From NCBI GenBank assembly GCA_030280995.1, contig JASXTE010000001.1, positions 29,048,606 to 29,112,605 of the forward strand: a DNA stretch of 64,000 bases, given 5' to 3'. Shown piece by piece: positions 55,788 through 64,000 of the stretch (the first letter of the stretch is position 1; every line of letters begins with the position of its first letter). Under the pieces are notes generated by a model. That model saw nothing but the letters and a program-made list of their open reading frames with translations, was not told the origin of the DNA and made no database searches. The stretch is from Hemileia vastatrix (Eukaryota; Basidiomycota; Pucciniomycetes; Pucciniales; Zaghouaniaceae). A program made the position numbers and the translations under genes.

Positions 55788-58700
55788 TCATTCTGGTAAT
55801 TTTTCCTCATTCCGGAGGTTATCTTGTATCACTGGAACACCCCTTGGGTAGAACCTTTTGATCTGATCTGAAGTCACACACCGCTTCCATTCAGTACCAT
55901 CTAGTTCCTCCAGTAAGTAAGACCCCCCAGTTATCTGCTTTATGACCCTATAAAGACTGTTCCATCTGTCAGTAAACATCTTCCCCCATTGGCTTTCTAA
56001 ACTTCTATTATAAACCAAAACCAAATCTCCTGGGTTCAATGGCTTCCTTAACCTATGCGCTAAATGCTCATCCCAATATTTAACTGAATTGTCACGGATC
56101 TGCATCATTCTATCATATTCCTTCTCCACAAACTTGTCCTTTCTTTCAAGCTGCGCTACCCTTGCTAGTATTAAATCTTCAGTCAAGCGCACTTGATCCC
56201 AGTCACATCCTATAAAAGATCCAGCCTCTAGACCAATAGGTAATACCGCCCTTTGACCAAACATAAGTTCATACGGTGAAAACCCTGTTGTCCTTTTAAC
56301 TGAAGTCCTGTCTGCAAAAAAAACTAATGGCAAGTAGTTCTTCCACTTTGCCCCATTATTCCCACATAATTTAACTAGTGCATCCTTTATAACTTGATGC
56401 CCTCTTTCTACCATACCCTCTGCTTCAGGATAATATGGTGTTGCAACTCGTATCCTTGCACCAATACCTTTAACTACCTCTTGGAATTCTCCAGCAAATT
56501 CAGCGCCACCATCTACAGTCACCATCTTCATTACCCCGTACCTATAAACCCATTCTTTTTTAAGAACTCAGCTACATTACTTGCCTTGAGATTTACCAAT
56601 GGCGCTGCTTTGACCCATCCTGATAGATCATCCCTGGCTATTACCAAGTATTTAAAGTTTCCTTCTTTTATATGAACTGAGTCTAAAATGACCTTACCAA
56701 AAACAGTATCTTCGCCCATTGCTCTACCTTTCTCTTTTGGCTTTCTGTAACTCCTGCACTGACATTCAGGACAAGATTTAACCCAATCTCTTACTTCATT
56801 CTTCATATTGGGCCACCAGAATCTCTCCCTAACTCTGCAATACGTCTCGTCTTGACCTCTATGTCCTAAATTCTCATGTAACTCCCTGAGTGTTGTTTCC
56901 TTACTTTTCCTAATTTGAACAACTAACTGGGGAAAAAAGGCTTGTTCCTTCCATAACTTCCCATCTTTTATAAAATAGCCTTTAGTGCGCTTTTCAATAT
57001 TGCTCCAAACCTTTTTATCACAAAAATCTGGTCTACTACTGCCTTCCAGATATACTCTTAACAACTCTACTCCCTCATCAGTAGATGTGTCATCTTCAGA
57101 ATACTCCCCTTCTTAGGGATGTGTGCTACTATCTTGACTTCCCCTTGAATCATCTTTGTCATCTGACTCTTCCGTTGCCTTGCCTAGCGCACTCCTTGTC
57201 GCTACGTTAGCTTCAACGTTCCCTAAATCCAGTTGCAGACTACCTTTGCAAACATCCTGTGCATCATCAACATCTAGCCTTATGTCTTTACGGACATTCC
57301 ACGCAACTAGTTTATTGTCATCATTGACAACCTTTCCAGCTAGTTTATTGTCATTGCGGAAAACCTTGCCAAATTCTTCATAACAATAATCTATGCTGTT
57401 TACCCATCTCTTATCTTCTTCAAATTCTTTGGCGTCCAAGTCTACTTCACATGGCGGTCTTCTAGATAATGAATCTGGCATAGTGAAAGTTTTTCCACGC
57501 TTGTGGACCGAATCAAAAGAAAATTAATTAATCTGCGCTACCCACCTTTTTATGGGCGCATCTGGTAAACTTGGGCTACTAATAATTTTCACTAATGATA
57601 GCGCATCAACCTGCAACTCAAAATGTTGCCCCCAAAGCATCCATTGTAGCTTCTTAAGAATCTTTTCTACTCCACATAACTCCAGCTTAGACTGGGAGTA
57701 CCTAGACTCTACTCTAGTAAAAGTCTTAGATTCATAAAGGACAGGTCTATCATTACCTTCCTTATCCTCCTGAATCAAAACTGCGCCCACTGCAGACACA
57801 CTAGAATCCACCACTAGAGTAATTTTCCTAGCACCTTGTCCATACTCCAATTTCTTCAAAAGAATATCTTTTCCTAAAATCCTTTTCAACAACTTTAATG
57901 ACTCATCACATTCCTCCGTCCAATCCCATACAACATCTTTTCTTGTTAAGCGCCTTAAGGGTGAATATAACATACCCAAATCTCAAATAAACATTCTTAC
58001 ATATGTACAAATACCTAAAAATCCTCTAACTTCCGTAGTATTTCTTGGCCTTGGCCATGAGAGCACCTTATTCTTCTGTTTTTCCTTGTACCACATGTCC
58101 CACTATATCTAGCTCTGGAATACAAAAAGCAAATTTGGATCCAGAGATTGTTAATCCTGCCTCTTCTATCCTGAATAGCACTCTTTCCAGAGTAATCGCA
58201 TATTCCCAAACAAACCTTCTAATATATGGATTCTCCTCTAACACTTCCCCATTGTAATTGCTGGCTGGTCCTTTTATAGCGCCATCATCAATGAAAATTC
58301 CCACATAATCTGGAATTTCATCCTGCAATATCCACATCATCTGTGCTTGGTATACCGTCACAGAATTTGTTGTGCCCTGAGGTAACCTTTTCAACCTGAA
58401 GCAACCCAGTGGGGTTTCAAACATTGTCATGGGTCTGGATGATTTGTCCAATTCAGGCTCATTGTATCCTCTCATAATATCACCTAACCCGTAACATGCA
58501 TGTCCAGCAAAAGAATCCAGTAACTCCTCCGGCATTGGTGGCATTCCTGCGTCCTTTACCGTAACCTTGTTCATTTCCCTAAGATCATGAACAACCCTTA
58601 ATTTACCATTATGTTTAACAACACAAAACACTGGACTTAAATAACTAGACATAGACTGTTCATACAAGCCAGACCTTAACTTTTCCCTAATTAATTCGGT

Positions 58701-59475
58701 ATATACTTCTCTTATAGCTGCTGGTATTGGAAAAGACTTCTTTTGCCACGGCACATGAGGTATAACTGGAACAATATAAGGTTTACCATAGGAGTGTTTC
58801 AACAAACCTCTTTCCTCTTCAGAAAACACAATAGCCTTTTCTCTGAGAACCATAACTTGTAACAATGACTTCTTTTCTTTCTGAAACAACCAATTCTCTG
58901 GTCCAAAATTAACCATCTGAAGCCTCTCCATTGTGATTTTACTAGTAGGCATAAATTCAGGTGGAAACTTTGTTAAAGGAGTATCATAAGGATTCCTAGA
59001 CAGCGCCAGCCTCAGAAAAGGAGGATTAAATCTGGCATCAGTACAAATACTGGTTTAACCTTGAAAGCCACTGGTTTATACTTGGATGCTAAACAGTGCT
59101 TTCTGCTTTCTTCATTACTTAAAATCAACCCCTTTCTAATATAACTACCGGTTACACCTAAATCCTGTTTTTGTCTTTTCTTTTTAATATAAGTATAATA
59201 AAATACATAATCAAAGAAATTAAAAGGCTTAGGTATAATACATTCTACTTTAGTATTCCCAAGACACCTATGAATTACCGCTTTATGTATCCCTTCTTTT
59301 CGGACTGACTGGTCACTATCCGGGTTCCTCTCATCATGGGAGATATTAACACCTAAAATGCCAGTCCCTAATGAAAATGTTGGCGCCTTCCTGGCTGTCG
59401 CCCTATCTCATCATCTGAGACTTCCTCATAAAACTCTCTTTCTTTCTCTAATTGCGCAGCTCCAGAGTACTTAGT
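55788..59475 (-). pseudogene. RT, RNase H and integrase of element F
   Basis: 58952-58068: RT with HDLREMNKVTVKDAG and active site GIFIDDGAIKGP (FIDD variant). 57979-57524: RNase H with ITLVVDSSVSAVGAVL. 57481-57064 links to integrase. 57064-56531: HHCC (ELHENLGHRG ... CPECQC) and the first Asp (ILDSVHIKEG). 56531-55788: second Asp in TVDGGAEFAG and the Glu in YYPEAEGMVERGH. The C-terminus ends RFYPRGVPVIQD and has no chromodomain. Frame changes lie near 59000, 58000 and 56535 (an A run), so the enzyme is inactive as it stands. 58953-59475 is the decayed protease-RT linker. Confidence 0.85.
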
Positions 59476-61683
59476 TTACAAGCCACCATCCTTGGGAGCT
59501 ACTAAGACTGCTGTTACTGGAATAACATCATCAATCATAATCCTTATTCCAATAGTCTTATTTAAACCATAATCGATAGTTTCAGAATAATCCATTAAAA
59601 ATGGAATGCCTAAAACTGGTTTAACTACACCCATTGGAACATAAAAATGGATATACCTCATTGCTCCTGCAGCCCTAGTGCTTATGTACTCTGCTACACC
59701 TATAAAAGGTAACCTACCTCCACCAATTCCTACAACAGTACCCTCACCATCTTTAACAGGAAGACCTAACACCACCGCATCATCTACTGACATCATGTAG
59801 ATTTGTGAGCCTGTATCCACTAAGGCTCTAATTTGCTTACCATTTACAGTGATTGTTAAATACCCTAAGGCTCCTGCATAATGTGGCGCCCTAGGTAATC
59901 CAACAACTGGCTGAAATGACTGCTCTCCAACATCAAACTCAGCGCAATTAGCAACCCTTTTCTTCCTGCACTTACCCACAATTCTGTTTGCTACATCCGG
60001 CGCTACTGCTGTCAGCACCCCCAATGGAACAGAAACTGTAGTCTTTAAACATTGCGCGACTAAATCCTAAGCTTCCTTAGGAGAGTCAGAGTGAACTGGG
60101 CACTGAATCCTCCATTTAGGTTGAGTCGTCTTTGCACCAGCCTTTGCTCTTCCAGGTGGATTCTTTATGGTATTGCGCCTTGTCTCTGGCATTCCTTCAA
60201 CAGGTACCGCTCTTTGCTGCACTACCTCTGACTCCTCCATCATCATTGTTTGATCTTCTACCTGACAATCCACACCATAACCAACTGGTTCCATACCATC
60301 CATTTCAACATCCTCCATAGGTGCAGGTGTATTCTCTCTAGTAGTATACCCTACTTCCTCCTTATCCTCTGGATTTGCATACCTAGCTCCAGCTCTTTTT
60401 GGCCTACTAATTGTGGGTGGGGCCATTTTCTTGTGCTTTTCTGCAAACATCTGCAAACGTGCTGCAGTAAGTGGCGCTGCAACTGCTCCTTTTTTTACTT
60501 TAAAGTTCAAAACTGCACAAGTAACTGAAAAATTGAATGACTTCTCATCCTTGCCTTTCTGTTTTGTTTCAGGCTCCTTGCCTTTACTCGACCTTCCCTC
60601 CATAGACTTTTTATTAATATGATCGATGACCATGGCTCGCATCCCTTGATCCTTTTCTTTGACAAGCTTAGTCCCATCTTCCAACATTAGCGTAGTTCCA
60701 TCCTCATAAACTATCCTCTCTTCTTTATCTTTTTAAAGTGCATTACACCTCATCCTAATATGTCCCTCTTTATTACAATAGTAACATACCATAGTAGCAA
60801 AGTGCGATGGTTGAGGAGAACTCTTGGGCCTAAACAATTCTTTTGATTTTTCTGCTTCATTTATTTTCTTCTCCAGCTTGTCAGTCCTCGCCATAACTGA
60901 ATCCAGTTCCTTAGTGAAAACTTTTACTTTCAGAGACAACATCTGAGGAGACGATTGCACACCAGACGCATCTTTGTCCATTTCCTCATTGTCCAAAGCA
61001 ACTCTAGCTGCGCAATTCTCAACTTGGTGCAGCTTCATTTTTTCTTCCACTTCCATTTCTACTTCTTCTAATCCAGAGTACTTCTAATTACCATCCCTTT
61101 TCTTGACTAGCTTTCTTTCATTATCCAAGCGCCTCTTTGCCCAGTCTTCCACTTCTGGTGCTAGCGCTTCACAAAACCAAGGTAAAGATGCATTAGAATC
61201 ACTAAAATCTTCATTACTGACTAAATATTCCACCGTTTGATCAAAATCCTCCCTAAAACTTTTAAATTCCCTAGGGTCTTGAACACCCCCTTTAGCTTTA
61301 ACCCTTTTTACCAAGACATCCATATCCTTTATTTTATACTTAGTTTCCTCGGTAACTTTTGGCCATCTCTTGAGCATTTGTTCTTTTAGCGCTGAACAAT
61401 TGTGCTCTTCATGCCCCTTTAAATCCTCTAAATTGTATTTGCACTCATTAGAGACAAAGAAGAGCACTTGACACACCATATCATACTTGGTCACTCCATG
61501 CACTTCCGCCGCTTGTTCAAACCTTTGTAAAAACTTCTTGGTATTAATACCCTTAAAACACAAAATTTCATCTTTACATCTATTTATTGTAGTTACTGTT
61601 TGTGGAAATGACACCGTTGAATTAGGTGTTTTAAACTTCTCCTGACATCCCTTAGATGTAGTTGCAGTAGGATCCATTTCCAA
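59476..61683 (-). pseudogene. Gag and protease of element F
   Basis: One frame from the ATG at 61683, broken by stops at about 61082, 60731 and 60065. 61683-61084 is the Gag core (FKGINTKKFLQRFEQAAEVH). 61056-60733 has a canonical CCHC knuckle CYYCNKEGHIRMRC at its end. 60687-60067 is a basic, Pro-rich linker. 60024-59476 is an aspartic protease with ALVDTGSQIYMMS and a later VLGIPFLMDY. The DTGS active site is intact. Confidence 0.85.
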
Positions 61684-61921
61684 AATATGAAATCGAAACA
61701 GAAATCACAAAATAATAAACACACACTTGGTAATTAAACCCGACTATATTCACAGTACAGCCCAACGCTATCCACTGATAACGGCTATTGATCCACTTGT
61801 TGTAAACCCTACAACTCTTCTGCTGAAGCGCCGGCTTGATCTTGTCTCTTGACGAAACCCTGAAAACTAAACGATCTAATCAAAATACTAGTTACAATTA
61901 GTCCACTGTTGGGACAGCAAT
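61684..61921 (-). other. 5' leader of element F
   Basis: Between the 5' LTR and gag. The first bases inside the LTR read on the minus strand ATTGCTGTCCCAACAGTGG. No TGG-starting primer site lies directly next to the LTR, so the priming mode is undetermined. Confidence 0.5.
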
Positions 61922-63040
61922 TGTAGAGAGTTCTAAAGTACTAAGCAGTATACACAATGCGAGATGGGTTGGTTCTTCCTTTTGATTTCTAAAAAGAAGT
62001 GCCTGCCACTCTTATTTTTAAAGACAGTGCAATAATGTGTAACACCAATATGTGATTAGAAAATTTATAAGTTGAGAACTGAGTTTTTAAAAGATCCAAA
62101 AAAAAACAAGTATTACTATCCAGATATTTCTATTCTTAACAAGCACTAATATCCACAGCTACTCCCTCTTGAAGCGCTCTCTTTGAATATGCCTTATTAT
62201 AGCAATAAAATAACTCTAATAATAGTTAATCCTTTCAATCTATATACTCTCAAAAAAATTGATTGCAGAAAATTCTAATATCTTTGACTTGAAAATTATT
62301 AACTACTTTTACGTTAACTAACTATTTGTCCAATCCTCCTCTCTCTATTACTTGATGCGATACACTCTTTATATTTTTCCATCACTCTAAACACAGTTAC
62401 CTAGTGGATCTCCAGGGCTGACTCTGGCGCTACATTAGTAAAACAGTAACTAATATATTAGTAGACCACATACACTTCTTGTAACAACTACAGCGCCTAA
62501 AACATACCCTATCCTTACTAACACTAGTATTAACTTGTCTCACTCATGCTTGACACCTTGACATGCATGCCCGTGAATGTACCTTTGTTTTTTTCAGCAC
62601 TACTTCCAAGTTTGACTCCTTCTAATGCTGATCCTAGTTGCTTTGATTCTCAACTAGTTAATCTCCTATATAACTTGTTTCAGTAAGTTACCCCACTAGC
62701 CGCAGTGCAGTATACTTTGCACTTGAGCCTTTCCTTAAGCTATAATGCCTTCCTTAGTGCGTAATATAATATTATTTGAAAATACAAGTCCATATTGTTC
62801 AGCGCTTGCAGTCCTAAATCAATAACACATGATTCCCCATTATGCAGCACATCCTGCTGTAAAATCCAAGTGCACAGACCCTGAATCTTCTTCCGCACTT
62901 CTATTTCCCTTTGTCCTTGAAACACACAAACACGCATTATAGTTTAGCACTTCCTACTGCGCTATGAATCCCCTTTGTTCTTCCTGGACTATGCAAGCTT
63001 ATTGGTCCAAAATCAAACTACCTGCATGGCCTGTACCACA
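61922..63040 (-). repeat. 5' LTR of element F
   Basis: About 1119 bp, matching 51592-52698. It ends at GTACCACA on the plus strand, where flanking D sequence resumes. Confidence 0.85.
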
Positions 63041-64000
63041 GCATATCGTTGTTGTTTTTTGGAAAGGCCCTCAACTGTTGGGAGGTTGTCTAGAAAGAGG
63101 AGAGGAAAAGAAAAGCAAACAAAAGGAACTAGGGTAAAGGTAAAGAGGATAGATAATTTAATAGAATTTAGATTTAAAAGTGTAAGAAAGTTAGAGTGAA
63201 TAAATAAGGAAATGCAATGACAAGAGTTTGAGGAGTGACACAACGGGAAGTTCAATATATAATATTTAAATTTTGTAAGTTATGTATCAATGCGCGGTTC
63301 ACAATTAGTATTATTAACAGACTTTGAGCAACCTTTAGAAATCTATATAAAATTTAAATTAGATTTGTAATACTAATAAAAATAATAAATAAATGTATTA
63401 TATTAAAAATATTTCAAGTTTGAGTGTATAATAAGTTATCCGGCTATAGGGGGTTACCCAAGGCCTTTATATAGGTAAGGGACCCTCTTAAGCGTCATAA
63501 TAAAGTATATACAAACAATAATAAAAATATAATAACAAATAGCTGATTTTGAGTAAGTGTAAGGGGAAATATGACACCATTAACTAAAACACATGAGTCA
63601 GAGCCCAAATGTCTACCAATTTAAACCAAATCAGTTACCATAAATTTAGTGAGTGTTTAAATAAGTTTGAGAAACATAAAAATAATTTAATTAATTTGAA
63701 ACATGTCTTATAATCTTTTAAATAATAACCAATTTAAATGAAACATGAAAAATAACTTATTTTAGCACGTGAAAAATAATTTAGTTAATTAATTTAGTAT
63801 AAAACATGAATAATTAATTATTTTAATTACTATTATTAGTTTAATAATTAATTTAATTTAAAACAAATACTTATTATAACAAAATTACTAATTTTTAGAA
63901 AAAAACATTAATAATATATTTAAATAAGTGTTTTAACTTGTTTAATACTTTTATGAAACAATTAGGAATCAAAAAAGCGCTGAATATTATTGTTTAATAA
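63041..64000 (-). repeat. Rest of the D 5' LTR, cut by the window end
   Basis: 63070-64000 aligns with 34847-35760 of the D 3' LTR. A GCCTATATAAAGGCC-like TATA box is at 63462-63476 (ACCTATATAAAGGCC, minus strand), and the block GGGGGTTACCCAAGGCC is shared. Short hydrophobic or basic frames here are chance. Confidence 0.75.

Larger units (their letters stand above)
51592..63040 (-). mobile_element. Ty3/Gypsy element F with accessory genes
   Basis: About 11.45 kb, less AT-rich than its surroundings. LTRs lie at 51592-52698 (3') and 61922-63040 (5'). Gag, protease, RT, RNase H and integrase are on the minus strand (61683-55788). An extra 3.1-kb region between pol and the 3' LTR carries two genes on the opposite strand. 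No chromodomain follows the integrase. Target duplication is not clear: GCGT (51588-51591) against GCAT (63041-63044). It inserted in the 5' LTR of D. Confidence 0.85.

Overview
The window looks like a transposon graveyard from a eukaryotic, very probably fungal, genome. It is very AT-rich. Introns are short (53-55 bp, GTAAGT donors). Chromodomain Ty3/Gypsy retrotransposons are nested in each other, and PIF/Harbinger relics with a Myb/SANT partner gene are present. This repeat content suggests a TE-rich basidiomycete, possibly a rust fungus; that assignment is inference. I found no intact host gene, rRNA, tRNA gene or CRISPR array.

Layout. 1-3339: AT-rich decayed DNA with nothing recognised. 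3340-10159: a decayed minus-strand Harbinger element (X1) with a DDE transposase relic at 8600-9816. It is split by a second inverted-repeat element (4262-8520) that carries a Myb/SANT-like relic and a fragment of an unknown gene 'X'. 10358-13140 plus 21991-26800: an old minus-strand chromovirus copy (B), split by a full-length plus-strand copy of the same family (A, 13141-21990, target duplication TTACT). 26801-28618: a second Harbinger-type piece (X2) that starts inside B. It holds a C-rich minisatellite, a small palindrome and a G-rich minisatellite, then a second fragment of gene X. 28619-33260: a 3'-truncated minus-strand Gypsy element (C). 33369-34131: an unidentified decayed gene (Y).

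34847-51591 plus 63041-64000: a decayed minus-strand chromovirus (D). It is broken by a full-length copy E (41426-50273, target duplication GAAAG, LTRs identical by eye), by a 261-bp CACTA-like MITE (36267-36527, duplication CTT), and in its 5' LTR by element F. F (51592-63040) is a different, less AT-rich minus-strand Gypsy element without a chromodomain. Between its pol gene and its 3' LTR it carries two plus-strand, intron-containing genes with cysteine-cluster N-termini.

The A/B/E family encodes Gag with a coiled coil and CCHC knuckle, an aspartic protease (DTGA), RT (YIDD), RNase H, an HHCC/DDE integrase and a C-terminal chromodomain. The three strongest leads are: (1) the tandem antisense genes of F; (2) a second reading frame over the 5' part of gag, conserved in A, B, C, D and E and ending at a GTAAGT in A, B, D and E; (3) the inverted C-rich/G-rich arms with a central palindrome found in both Harbinger-type loci.
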